The notes below the pieces were generated by a model that did no database searches, was not told the origin of the DNA, and was given only the letters and a program-made list of their open reading frames with translations. The translations under genes were made by a program, and so were the position numbers. Below are positions 9,005-18,023 of a stretch of DNA of 55,528 bases, one piece after another. Every line of letters starts with the position of its first letter. Positions within the stretch are counted from its first letter, which is position 1. The DNA lies in the NCBI GenBank assembly GCA_015059785.1, contig SUZS01000011.1, positions 1-55,528 on the forward strand. The letters run 5' to 3'. Source of the stretch: Rikenellaceae bacterium (GTDB lineage Bacteria; Bacteroidota; Bacteroidia; Bacteroidales; Rikenellaceae).

Positions 9005-9962
9005 ATATACAATCTTAATCTCACTATTGGCTGTTGTAGCTATAGCAATTATCACTATCGGGACAATTCTCAAAAGAGAAGAGCATATAGTTTTACAAGG
9101 AGTTATCGAGTGCCAACAATATCGTATAGCCTCCAAAATAGCGGGTCGCATTGAGAACATAGCGGTTTCAGAGGGTGATAGTGTAACGGCAGGAGAGTTA
9201 CTATACACAATCTCTACTCCAGAGCTACATACTAAGCTTACACAAGTCACAGCAGCCAAAGAAGCAGCCGAAGCACTTGACCGTGAGGCACTTGCTGGTG
9301 CGCGAAAGCAACAGATAGAGGCCGCATACAGCCTCTGGCAACGAGCTGTAGCAGGCAGGGGACTTGCACAGAAGAGCTACGACCGCGTAGCCAAACTTCA
9401 CAAGAAGGGAGTTGTTACCACACAGCAACTTGACGAGGCAACGGCTAACTTTGAGGCAATGAAGAGCGCAGAGAGTGCCGCATACTCGCAATACTCTCTT
9501 GCCCTTGCAGGGGCAACAGATAATCAGAAAGCCGCTGCGGCCGCAAAGGTAAATATGGCTCAAGGTGCAGTTGATGAGGTTATGAGTTACATCTCTGACG
9601 GTAATGTTTTTGCACCAATCTCGGGCGAGGTATCTACCATAGCCTACTACGCGGGAGAGGTTGTTGGTGCAGGATTTCCTGTTGTCACAATTCTCAAGCT
9701 AAACGATATATGGGCAGAGTTTAACATCAAGGAGACACTTATGCCAAGATTTACCATTGGCAGCGAAGTAGTTGCATATATTCCCGCTACAGACAAGCAT
9801 ATCAGACTGGAAGTCAGTTATATATCCCCGCAAGCAGACTTTGCAGTTTGGAGTGCTACAAGGACAGAAGGCAGCTTTGACATTCGCACATTTTTAGTCA
9901 AAATGCGTCCTAAGGAGAGAGTATATCTACGACCAGGTATGAGCGCGATAATAGAGTTGTAA
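8991..9962 (+). CDS. HlyD family membrane fusion protein
   Basis: A protein of 323 residues with an N-terminal membrane anchor (~7-25). It has a split biotinyl-lipoyl domain (IASKIAGRIENIAVSEGDSV and VFAPISGEVSTIAYYAGEVV), an alpha-hairpin between them (~75-190) that would dock on TolC, and a beta-barrel segment around LNDIWAEFNIKETL. It bridges the inner-membrane permeases (9965-12159) and the TolC-like duct. The family resembles YbhG/YhiI adaptors of ABC-2 exporters. Confidence 0.92.
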   Translation: MKKSKYTILISLLAVVAIAIITIGTILKREEHIVLQGVIECQQYRIASKIAGRIENIAVSEGDSVTAGELLYTISTPELHTKLTQVTAAKEAAEALDREALAGARKQQIEAAYSLWQRAVAGRGLAQKSYDRVAKLHKKGVVTTQQLDEATANFEAMKSAESAAYSQYSLALAGATDNQKAAAAAKVNMAQGAVDEVMSYISDGNVFAPISGEVSTIAYYAGEVVGAGFPVVTILKLNDIWAEFNIKETLMPRFTIGSEVVAYIPATDKHIRLEVSYISPQADFAVWSATRTEGSFDIRTFLVKMRPKERVYLRPGMSAIIEL

Positions 9963-9964
9963 CA

Positions 9965-11032
9965 ATGCGACAGTTCATTCACTCATTTAATAGCGAGCTA
10001 AAGCGAATTTGCAGCGACAGAACTTACTTCACTCTGCTACTTATTCTGCCCACACTCTCACTACTATTTTTTGTCTGCTACTTCTCAGGAAGTGGCATTA
10101 GAGAGCTACCCGTAGCAGTTGCAGACAACAGCAGAAGTAACCTATCAAACAAATTGGTTGAGATGATTGATACAACATCCTCAGCAAAAGTAGATTACAC
10201 TGCAAATAGTAGTACAGAAGCACTGTCGCTTATCCGAGAGGGAAAGGCCTATGCGGCAGTGGTTATTCCTCGCTCTTTTGAGGCAGACATTATCAGCGGA
10301 ACACCTACAAATATTGCACTATACAACAGTGGAACAAATATCTCGACAAACGGCTTTTTAGCAAAAGATATTCAGAGTGTTGTGGCAACCTTTAGTGCAG
10401 GTATAGAGTTACAACGAGGGGCGACACTGGCAGATGTTATGCCCGTCAGATTTGACAAACATATTTTGTTTAATCCATATCTCAACTACGCCTACTACCT
10501 CGCGCCATGTTTTATGCCGATGATGATAATGATTTTCACACTGCTTGCAACGGTTTATGCCGTAGCAGAGAGAAAGGGCAACAGCTACGCAACACTCATA
10601 GGTAGGGTAGCGCCCACGACGATTGTAATGTGGTTTTTTGCCTCTATTATGCTGTTATTATTATTTAGAGTATTAGATGTTCCACTTTGTGGCAATAGGT
10701 GGATAGTAACGCTAACGACACTACTCTTTATCACTGTATATCAGTCCATTGCGTTATTTTTTGTTGGAGTAACAAAGAGCCTGCATCTATCGCTATCTTT
10801 AGGAGGAGGATACTCAGTGCTTGCGTTCACAATGTCAGGACTTACATTTCCCACAATGGCAATGTTTCCACTTCTCAAAGCTGCAAGTTACCTCTTTCCC
10901 TTTACCTACTATATGGATATTATGGTAGACCAAGCGCTGCGTGGGTCAAGTACTATCAATACCATAGAGAGCATAGGGTATTTATCGCTATTTTTACTTC
11001 TACCACTTTTAATACGCAAGCGGTTATGTTAA
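9965..11032 (+). CDS. ABC-2 type transporter permease (YhhJ/YbhR-like), first of pair
   Basis: A protein of 355 residues. One N-terminal membrane helix is followed by a large periplasmic domain (~45-175, containing LPVAVADNSRSNLSNKLVEM) and then five or six C-terminal helices, the ABC2_membrane_3 architecture. It starts 2 bases after the adaptor stop. In relatives two such permeases form a heterodimer driven by a cytoplasmic ATPase, but no nucleotide-binding gene is present in this operon. Its stop overlaps the next start by 7 bases (ATGTTAA). Confidence 0.9.
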   Translation: MRQFIHSFNSELKRICSDRTYFTLLLILPTLSLLFFVCYFSGSGIRELPVAVADNSRSNLSNKLVEMIDTTSSAKVDYTANSSTEALSLIREGKAYAAVVIPRSFEADIISGTPTNIALYNSGTNISTNGFLAKDIQSVVATFSAGIELQRGATLADVMPVRFDKHILFNPYLNYAYYLAPCFMPMMIMIFTLLATVYAVAERKGNSYATLIGRVAPTTIVMWFFASIMLLLLFRVLDVPLCGNRWIVTLTTLLFITVYQSIALFFVGVTKSLHLSLSLGGGYSVLAFTMSGLTFPTMAMFPLLKAASYLFPFTYYMDIMVDQALRGSSTINTIESIGYLSLFLLLPLLIRKRLC

Positions 11033-12159
11033 AGACAATAGCTTTAGAGTTCAATATAATTCGCAAAAATGGGGGAGTGATGCTTATTCTCATCCTTGCA
11101 CCGCTAATTTACGCCACTCTATACTCTTCGGGTTATGCAAAGCAGGTGTTAGAGCGTGTACCGATAGCTATTGTAGATAACAGTCACAGCTACAGCTCAA
11201 GGGAGTTTATATCAAAACTTTCCGCCTCACCATATCTCAATCCACAGTACACAGCCACAAGTATCGCGGAGGCTAAAGAGTTGTTTTATGGCCGCAAAAT
11301 ATATGGCATTATCTGCATTCCAAAGGGTTACGAACAGAGCATATTGCGAAGTGAACAGGCTGTAGTCTCTATATACTGCGATGCGAGTTATTTTCTTATG
11401 TATCGCCAAATTTTCCAAGGTGTTGTGAGCGTTATTTCAACCATAAATAGAGATATAGGAGTAGAGTCAGCTGTAATTAGTCAGTCGCACAATCTCTTTA
11501 ACCCATATTTAGGTTATGGCACATTTATAATGCCCGCAGTGCTCATTGTAATACTCCAGCAGACGCTACTGATGGGCATAGGTGTTGTCGGTGGCATCTG
11601 GAGTCGTAGACGACTCTATAAGGAGAAGAGCGCGATTGAGACTCTCGTCTCAAAAACTATTGTCTACGGAGCTATCTACGCTGTTATTGCCGCATACATC
11701 CTTACAATCCACTACCGACTATTCGGCTATCCGATAAATGGTTCAATATGGAGCTGTATAGCGGTTATATTTCCATATATACTCTCGGTAATACTGCTTG
11801 CATTAACACTCTCAACGCTATATAAACGACCAGAGACAGCAATTATCTGCACACTATGGACATCTATACCGATATTACTACTCAGTGGCGCTTCACTTCC
11901 TCCAGAGGCCTTTCCGCACTGGATGTACAACATAGGCAAGATAATTCCAAGTAGCAGTGCTGTAACAGCATTTATTCGCGTGCAGAGTATGGGAGCTAAC
12001 ATATCTGAGGTATGGGCAGAGGTCGTCAGACTATGGGTATTAGTTGTAATATACGGCACAACGGCCTACTTATTATTAAAAAAACGGATGCCCGGGCGAA
12101 CTACCAAATCCCGGACATCCAACCTATCATCTCACGACGATAGGCACACACTACTATAA
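11026..12159 (+). CDS. ABC-2 type transporter permease, second of pair
   Basis: A protein of 377 residues from the ATG at 11026. The open frame extends back to 10699 but only inside the preceding gene. The layout matches the first permease: an N-terminal helix, a periplasmic domain with VPIAIVDNSHSYSSREFISK, and a membrane block ending near LWVLVVIYGTTAYLLLKKR. The last ~25 codons are hydrophilic and coincide with two hairpins, the larger of which is the terminator of the opposing gene, so this tail is probably not conserved. It should pair with the upstream permease in an export complex. Confidence 0.9.
   Translation: MLKTIALEFNIIRKNGGVMLILILAPLIYATLYSSGYAKQVLERVPIAIVDNSHSYSSREFISKLSASPYLNPQYTATSIAEAKELFYGRKIYGIICIPKGYEQSILRSEQAVVSIYCDASYFLMYRQIFQGVVSVISTINRDIGVESAVISQSHNLFNPYLGYGTFIMPAVLIVILQQTLLMGIGVVGGIWSRRRLYKEKSAIETLVSKTIVYGAIYAVIAAYILTIHYRLFGYPINGSIWSCIAVIFPYILSVILLALTLSTLYKRPETAIICTLWTSIPILLLSGASLPPEAFPHWMYNIGKIIPSSSAVTAFIRVQSMGANISEVWAEVVRLWVLVVIYGTTAYLLLKKRMPGRTTKSRTSNLSSHDDRHTLL
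12078..12120 (-). terminator. Terminator of the outer-membrane barrel gene, inside the convergent permease ORF
   Basis: The stem at 12086-12096/12110-12120 (10 of 11 pairs, 13-base loop) is followed on the minus strand by G and seven T residues (12078-12085). This is a strong intrinsic terminator for the minus-strand gene ending at 12202, yet it lies within the last codons of the plus-strand permease. A smaller hairpin (CCTATC/GATAGG) lies at 12123-12144. Confidence 0.8.
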
Positions 12160-12201
12160 AAAAACCTTATGCAGTTCTAAAAAACTGTTTTAACTTTAAC
12201 T

Positions 12202-15200
12202 CTACCTTCTCATCGGGCCCATACGCATACCACCAGAATTAGCACCCATACCTACTGCAGACTTACTCTCCTTGTAGTCGTAGTCAGCCATCTGCTTGCT
12301 ACCACGCTTACCAAAGTGGCGAAGGTTGTATACAAACTGTATGCTGTAGTAGCGACCAATAACGCTATTTGTCATATTCTGCGTATATCCAGAGCCTGTG
12401 GTGCGGCTGAAGGCTGTATTCTGGTTCGCTACATCATTTACACCAATCTGAATCTCGCCTCGTTTGTTCTTAAACAACTTCTTACCTAAGTAGAGGTTAC
12501 ACAGAACATACTGCTCGTTATAGTCCTGAGTAATACCCAGATACTGGTTGTATGAGCAGGCAGCAGTAAAGGTAAAGCCCTTCCAGAACACCCACTTCAG
12601 AGTACCAGATGCAACATGGTTGAAGTAGTCGTTCTTACCACCTGCACGAGCGGCTGTATTCCACGCCTGATTATATGTACCACGCCAAGAGAGGGTAAAG
12701 TCAATATTCTCCGAAATGTTACTACCCAGCGTAACATTTGCATCGTAGCCGATATTCTTTGCAAGGTTAGTTGTAAAGTTGTGATTGATAATATTCTCAA
12801 CAATATTACCCTCTGTTTTATAGATTGCCGTAGGAACAACATTATAGTTTACACCAGCACTCAAGTTAAGGTTACACTTCATAAATGAGAGTGGCAAACC
12901 GAGGCTTACATGCGTTCTCAAGCTCCAATATCCGTCAAGGTTCTCATACGATGTAATTCGCTGAGGAGTGTAGTGCTCACCCTTTGAGTTGAGCGGGATA
13001 TCCTTCATATCGCCAAACTCTTTGAGCTGGAAACCTGTAGGGCAGTAGAGAGTAGATGAAGAGATATAGTTCTGCTGATTCTGGAGCGAGAACATCCACA
13101 TAAATGTACGACCCTTCTCAATATTTGAGTGAATATAGTGGAAGTTAATGCGGTGGGTAAATGAAGGATTAAGGTCCTTATTACCAACACTCAAGTACTG
13201 CGGAGTAGATACATCAAAGATATTCTGCAACTGCGTTACTGACGGAGCACTTGTCCAAGAGCGCAAGAAGAGTCGGATTGAGTTCTCCTTGTTGAACGCA
13301 TAGTTAAGCATTCCGAAGTAGAGGAAGTTGTTGAATGTACGGTTAATATTATCGCTCTGGCCACCAACAATATTTCCATCAAGAGTAGAGCGCTGATAGT
13401 AGACATTCGCCACAATAGTGTTCCTATTCTTTGAGAAACGGAAGCCCGGACCAACGCGGTGTGTCCAATAACCGCTCTCGTACTTGGAGGTCATCTGTTG
13501 GTTGATTTTTTGGGAAGATGAATCAAAATGCTCGTCATCATAATAGAACGCCTCTTGATTCTTGATTTCATCCTCATACGAGAGTCGGTATTGCAAACTG
13601 AGCGAGCTATACTGCGATAGCGGCTCATTGTAAGTAACATTTCCACGAACTGTATACTCGCGTGTTGGCGCGGTGATAATCTGGTAAACAGGAGAGTAGA
13701 GCAGTGGATTATTCTGCATATCTTTCCAATTACCATCTGGTCCAAAGTACTGACCAGCCCACTGTGAGTCGTATGGGTCAATTCCTGCAGACTCATTAGA
13801 TATAAGCTTACGGCGATTGTGGTTGTCGCGATAGTTAAAGTTTGCATCAACAGTAAGGGTACGACCCGGCTTGGCAATCTTTACACGGTACTGCAGAAAC
13901 TCGCGGAAGTTAATTCCATAGCCACGACGCTCAGTCTTGTCATACTGATATAGCAATCCACTCTCGCCATACTGGTAGCCTTCAGTTGTAGAGGTAGGGT
14001 TGTTACCCTGATAGCTAAACGAAGTACGCGACATTAGCGACTGATTGCGAGATATCTTCCAGTCTAAACGAGCATTGAGTCGGTGGTTGTTATTCAGAGT
14101 CTTTGAATATCCCTCCTTGTGCAGTGTATCCACTGGCGATGGGTCCTCATACCATGTATCTGTCTCAGAGAGGTTCTTAGTGCTTGTGTTGTTAAAGAAG
14201 TAGCTACCTTGAAATTTAACCTGATCCTTACGACCCCAGTTGTCGGAGTAGTTAAGACCTATAGAGTTTACAAGGGCCACTCCACTCTGTGGGCGCACCA
14301 TATACTGACCAAAGCCACGACGGCCGCCACCGCCACTACCTCCACCAGAGACACCAAGAATATCCTCAAAGGAGAAGTTCTGCTGGTTGATATTGTTAAA
14401 CAGTCCGATAAGTGATACACGGCTATCGCCCTGAAATAAGTTTACATTACCACCGACAGTATACTTATGGTGCGATGTAACATCGTCAGTTACTGGCTGA
14501 TATCCATAACCAGCATACATCTTACCAAACTGTCCCTGACGCATATTTGTCTTGGTAACGATATTAAGTGCCTTATAGCCCTCGCCATCGTCCATACCAG
14601 AGAACTCGGCTTGGTCAGAGAGTTTATTGAAGACCTCCACACGCTCTACAGCCTCAGCAGGAAGCGACTTGATAGCAGTGCTTACATCCTCGCCAAAGAA
14701 CTCCTTACCATCAACAAAGACCTTCTGAATAGTCTCGCCCTGCGCCTCTACAGTACCATCATTTATATTAATACCCGGCATCTTTTTGAGCAATCCCTCT
14801 ACATCCGCATCGTTAGCAACCTTAAATGCTCCTGCATTATAACTTAAGGTGTCACCATTCTGCGAAGCACGAAGCGACTTTACCTCCTTAACAACAGTCT
14901 CAATGCGAGTAGTACTCTCCTTCATCGTAACCTTGCCAAGTGAAACAGTAGCCGACTTTACATTAAATGTCTTAGTCATATCAGCATAACCAAGACAGGT
15001 TGCAAGCATAGTATACTCGCCATAGTTTAGAGCTGGGAATGTTACTGTACCATCAACATTTGAGGTGTAGTACCTCTTATTATCTGGTGTCTTGGTAGGG
15101 TAGACCTCCACAACCGCTCCGATAACAGCCTGCTTTGAGACCTCATCCACCAGCACAAAGGTAACCTTACCCTTTGACTGCGCCATAGCTGCCGTAAAGG

Positions 15201-15237
15201 TAGCAAGGAGTGTAAAAAGTAATAAAATTCGCTTCAT
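12202..15237 (-). CDS. Outer-membrane beta-barrel family 3 protein with carboxypeptidase-regulatory and plug domains
   Basis: A protein of 1011 residues. A signal peptide (~1-19) is followed by a carboxypeptidase-regulatory-like Ig fold (~23-105, with SKQAVIGAVVEVYP) and a TonB-plug-like domain (~125-235, with GLLKKMPGININDG and VFVDGKEFFGED). The rest is a long barrel rich in Tyr/Asn/Trp strands, ending in a Gly/Met/Arg-rich tail. This is the layout of the Bacteroidota OMP_b-brl_3 family. Members probably import or export large ligands, but this substrate is unknown. A -7 element lies at 15287-15294. The LytTR operon lies directly upstream on the same strand and could regulate it (inference). 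Confidence 0.88.
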   Translation of the reverse strand: MKRILLLFTLLATFTAAMAQSKGKVTFVLVDEVSKQAVIGAVVEVYPTKTPDNKRYYTSNVDGTVTFPALNYGEYTMLATCLGYADMTKTFNVKSATVSLGKVTMKESTTRIETVVKEVKSLRASQNGDTLSYNAGAFKVANDADVEGLLKKMPGININDGTVEAQGETIQKVFVDGKEFFGEDVSTAIKSLPAEAVERVEVFNKLSDQAEFSGMDDGEGYKALNIVTKTNMRQGQFGKMYAGYGYQPVTDDVTSHHKYTVGGNVNLFQGDSRVSLIGLFNNINQQNFSFEDILGVSGGGSGGGGRRGFGQYMVRPQSGVALVNSIGLNYSDNWGRKDQVKFQGSYFFNNTSTKNLSETDTWYEDPSPVDTLHKEGYSKTLNNNHRLNARLDWKISRNQSLMSRTSFSYQGNNPTSTTEGYQYGESGLLYQYDKTERRGYGINFREFLQYRVKIAKPGRTLTVDANFNYRDNHNRRKLISNESAGIDPYDSQWAGQYFGPDGNWKDMQNNPLLYSPVYQIITAPTREYTVRGNVTYNEPLSQYSSLSLQYRLSYEDEIKNQEAFYYDDEHFDSSSQKINQQMTSKYESGYWTHRVGPGFRFSKNRNTIVANVYYQRSTLDGNIVGGQSDNINRTFNNFLYFGMLNYAFNKENSIRLFLRSWTSAPSVTQLQNIFDVSTPQYLSVGNKDLNPSFTHRINFHYIHSNIEKGRTFMWMFSLQNQQNYISSSTLYCPTGFQLKEFGDMKDIPLNSKGEHYTPQRITSYENLDGYWSLRTHVSLGLPLSFMKCNLNLSAGVNYNVVPTAIYKTEGNIVENIINHNFTTNLAKNIGYDANVTLGSNISENIDFTLSWRGTYNQAWNTAARAGGKNDYFNHVASGTLKWVFWKGFTFTAACSYNQYLGITQDYNEQYVLCNLYLGKKLFKNKRGEIQIGVNDVANQNTAFSRTTGSGYTQNMTNSVIGRYYSIQFVYNLRHFGKRGSKQMADYDYKESKSAVGMGANSGGMRMGPMRR

Positions 15238-15286
15238 ATAATTATTTTGGTAGTTCCGTTCTTATCAGTTTTCTGTTTTATGGTTG

Positions 15287-15294
15287 CAAATGTA
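15287..15294 (-). promoter_or_regulatory. -7 promoter element for the outer-membrane barrel gene
   Basis: Minus-strand TACATTTG lies 49 bases before the ATG at 15237. It suggests the barrel gene has its own promoter in the 133-base gap after the response-regulator gene. Confidence 0.55.
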
Positions 15295-15370
15295 AAAAAA
15301 TAATCGTTCCACGAGACTCAAAAATCTGTGAAACGACCAAATGAGAGGGTGAATCGCCCTATATTTTCGC

Positions 15371-16123
15371 TCAACTTACGAGCCACTGCTTAAACTCCGG
15401 CACACGAGCCTTAGAAACGATAATCTTCTCTGGAGTCTCCATCTTCAGATTGACAGACAATCTACTACCAAACCACACTGAAATATCAGCCACAGCATCG
15501 CGAGCAATGATAAATTGTCGGTTAGCACGATAGAATCTTGTTGGACTCAACATACCCTGTAGAGCCTCAAGCGTATACTCCATAGGGTAACGCTCGCCAT
15601 TATAGCCATAGGCAAAAACCTTCTCTTCAGAGGTGTAACAGTAGGCGATATCCTCCTGACAGAGCGGAATGAGCTTATCCCTAAAGCGCACAAGGAAACT
15701 CTGGCGCAAAGTCTTCTGCTCAGCCACCATAGTATCAACACGCGCCGTATAGTTACTTCTATCAACGCCAGTAAGGTTGCGCCACTTATCAACAGCACGA
15801 CGAACACCTGTCTCATTTATAGGTTTAAGTAAATAGTCTATGCTATTGACCTCAAAGGCCTTAAGGGCGTACTGGTCATAGGCCGTTGTAAAGACAACGG
15901 GGCAGGTAATTTTCACCTTATCAAATATCTTAAACGACTCGCCATCTGATAGCTGTATATCCATAAAGACAAGGTCTGGCATTGGGTTATTCTCAAACCA
16001 CTCTACGCTATCAACGACCGTATCAATAACATCGACTACCTCCGCCTCTGGTGTTACACTCTTAAGAATACTACGCAAGTTCTGCGCAGCAGCAGTCTCG
16101 TCCTCAATAATCAACAGTTTCAT
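15371..16123 (-). CDS. LytTR family response regulator
   Basis: A protein of 250 residues. The receiver domain (1-~120) has the acidic pocket IIED (7-8), phospho-acceptor Asp55 in LVFMDIQLSDG, and Lys in IDYLLKP. A LytTR DNA-binding domain follows (~145-245, with RFRDKLIPLCQEDIAYCYTS and RFYRANRQFIIARDAV). It starts 3 bases after the histidine kinase stop, its evident partner. LytTR regulators bind direct repeats upstream of target promoters. The adjacent barrel gene is a candidate target. Confidence 0.93.
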   Translation of the reverse strand: MKLLIIEDETAAAQNLRSILKSVTPEAEVVDVIDTVVDSVEWFENNPMPDLVFMDIQLSDGESFKIFDKVKITCPVVFTTAYDQYALKAFEVNSIDYLLKPINETGVRRAVDKWRNLTGVDRSNYTARVDTMVAEQKTLRQSFLVRFRDKLIPLCQEDIAYCYTSEEKVFAYGYNGERYPMEYTLEALQGMLSPTRFYRANRQFIIARDAVADISVWFGSRLSVNLKMETPEKIIVSKARVPEFKQWLVS

Positions 16124-16126
16124 AAG

Positions 16127-17452
16127 TTAAGCTCTCTTTAGTGGTAGACGGACAATAAACTCGTTACTATCACTCTCAATTTCTATCTTTTTACCAAGCA
16201 TCAGCTCATATCTACTACAGAGGTTCTGTAGTCCCGTACCCGTACCCACTTGTGGCTCAAGTAGCGGTCTGATTGGGTTAGAAACAATAAGACATCCATT
16301 CTCGGTACGGATAGAGACATGCAGAGGATTTTTTGCTGTTATAGCATTGTGTTTCACCGCATTACCAATAAGTGGCTGAAGCGATAGTGCAGGCAGAAGA
16401 TAGTCATAATACTCCTCATCTACCGCAATATCAAAGAATATCTTATCGGCATAGCGGATATGGAACATATAGCAATATGCCTGAGCAAAACTCATCTCGT
16501 CGCGTAGAGTTACAAGCTCAGAATTATTACCATTCTGAGTAATATACCTAAAGGTATACGAGAGTTGGTCAATATACTCCAGAGCGCGCTCCGAGTCACG
16601 CTCACGCACAAGCATAGAGAGCGAGTTGAGCGAGTTAAAGAAGAAGTGCGGGTTTATCTGGCTCACTAGCATATTATATCGCGTTGTAAGATTCTCGTTC
16701 TGAAGTTGCTCATTCTCAAGCAAAATCTGCTGTCGCTGGTATATCAGTACATATATCTGCGAGTAGAGAAGTACTACAGCAAGCATAAACAGACACTTAA
16801 GCATAACCACAAAGTCAAGCATATGGTCAACCTGACAAACCAATTTTGTCTCGCCCGTATGGTAGAATGTGATAGGCGAGAGCAGGTATGCTACCGAAGT
16901 AACCACAACCGCCACAACAGCACGAGCAAAGAGCGAAGTCCATATCGGCTTATCTCCCGTACGGCGGAAGGTCATAATCAGAAGCAGGAGCAGAGAGACG
17001 ACCATATAGAAAAATATCTGATAGAGAACAACCTGCCACTGGTCAGAGCTATTGTAGAGCGAACCGTAGTCAAAAGGTTGCCCATTGCGTTCAAGCAATC
17101 TACTCATAATTGGGTGAGCGCCCTCATATCGGTCTTGATTTCTTGCCTCAATCTTTAGCACATCGCCCGACACAAGCTCTAAACGGCGGATAGAACGACG
17201 ATCTACATAGACACTATCTCCCGTCTGATGCTCAATCAGATATCCATAACCATCTACACTAAGACCCAAAGTACCATCCACAACAACGACTGGGCTATTA
17301 TTATGGCGACCAGCAGACTTACTACCCCTAATCTCTGACGACTGATTAACAACCATCAGCAGCATATAGGAGAAATTAACAATAAGGCTAATAGCCAATG
17401 CCACCAGCGTAAAGGATATTATCGGAGACTTTGTTCCAATCTTCAGTTTCAT
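16127..17452 (-). CDS. LytS-type sensor histidine kinase (His_kinase/HATPase)
   Basis: A protein of 441 residues. One N-terminal helix (~12-35), an extracytoplasmic region of ~105 residues, then about three or four helices between 140 and 240, and a coiled-coil linker. The catalytic core begins at QINPHFFFNSLNSL with phospho-acceptor His269. It continues to the N box LQPLIGNAVKHNAI and the G box GTGTGLQNLCSRY. This is the standard partner of LytTR regulators and sits directly upstream of one. The stimulus is unknown. It is the third gene of a tight run beginning with mazG. Confidence 0.93.
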   Translation of the reverse strand: MKLKIGTKSPIISFTLVALAISLIVNFSYMLLMVVNQSSEIRGSKSAGRHNNSPVVVVDGTLGLSVDGYGYLIEHQTGDSVYVDRRSIRRLELVSGDVLKIEARNQDRYEGAHPIMSRLLERNGQPFDYGSLYNSSDQWQVVLYQIFFYMVVSLLLLLIMTFRRTGDKPIWTSLFARAVVAVVVTSVAYLLSPITFYHTGETKLVCQVDHMLDFVVMLKCLFMLAVVLLYSQIYVLIYQRQQILLENEQLQNENLTTRYNMLVSQINPHFFFNSLNSLSMLVRERDSERALEYIDQLSYTFRYITQNGNNSELVTLRDEMSFAQAYCYMFHIRYADKIFFDIAVDEEYYDYLLPALSLQPLIGNAVKHNAITAKNPLHVSIRTENGCLIVSNPIRPLLEPQVGTGTGLQNLCSRYELMLGKKIEIESDSNEFIVRLPLKRA

Positions 17453-17474
17453 AGCGTAGATGTGTTAAAATTAA

Positions 17475-18005
17475 CTACTCCTCATCGTACCAAGAGGCGT
17501 ACATACGGTAATCGCGAGCAATGCGGGCAATGATGGTCTCGCGCTGCTCTGGCGTTACCTCCTTAACCTTCTTTGCAGGCACACCCGCATAGACAGAGTT
17601 AGGCTCAAGCTTTGACCCTGAAAGTACAAGTGCATTGGCTGCAATTATACAACCTGTAGCCACAACAGCATTGTCAAGGATAGTTGCGCCCATACCAATC
17701 AGGCAGTTATCCTCAATAATAGCTCCGTGGATAGTAGCATTATGACCCACAGACACATCGTTACCGATATGGGTCTGCGAAGGCTTTGGAGAGCCATCGT
17801 AGAGGGTGTGAATAACTGTTCCATCCTGAATATTTGTTCTGTCGCCGATAGTGATTGTATTCACATCGCCACGCAGAACAACATTGTACCACAGTGAAGA
17901 GTCCTTACCCACTGTTACATCGCCAATAAGCACTGCTGTCTCGGCAACAAAAGTACCCTCGCCAACCTTTGGCGTATGGTTACGAACAGATTTGATATAT
18001 GCCAT
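17475..18005 (-). CDS. Gamma-class carbonic anhydrase family protein
   Basis: A protein of 176 residues forming a left-handed beta-helix of hexapeptide repeats (e.g. VLIGDVTVGKDSSLWYNVVL). His66, His88 and His93 (VIHT and VGHNATIHG) match the three zinc ligands of gamma-carbonic anhydrases. The helical C-terminus (TPEQRETIIARIARDYRMYA) matches the YrdA/PaaY subgroup. Carbonic anhydrase activity is possible, though many in this subgroup have weak or unknown activity. It lies between mazG (18-base gap) and the kinase (22-base gap). Confidence 0.9.
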   Translation of the reverse strand: MAYIKSVRNHTPKVGEGTFVAETAVLIGDVTVGKDSSLWYNVVLRGDVNTITIGDRTNIQDGTVIHTLYDGSPKPSQTHIGNDVSVGHNATIHGAIIEDNCLIGMGATILDNAVVATGCIIAANALVLSGSKLEPNSVYAGVPAKKVKEVTPEQRETIIARIARDYRMYASWYDEE

Positions 18006-18023
18006 AGTATCTAATTTTATGAT

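Noticed and set aside
10699..11025. N-terminal extension of the second ABC-2 permease
   Set aside because: It overlaps the first permease in another frame. The ATG at 11026 gives the expected membrane helix and an ATGTTAA overlap.
12616..14847. Plus-strand open frames opposite the large outer-membrane barrel gene
   Set aside because: They are antisense shadows of a 1011-residue coding sequence with no recognisable products.
15348..15365. GGG/CCC hairpin between the response regulator and the barrel gene as a terminator
   Set aside because: Only a three-pair stem and no U-tract on the relevant strand.
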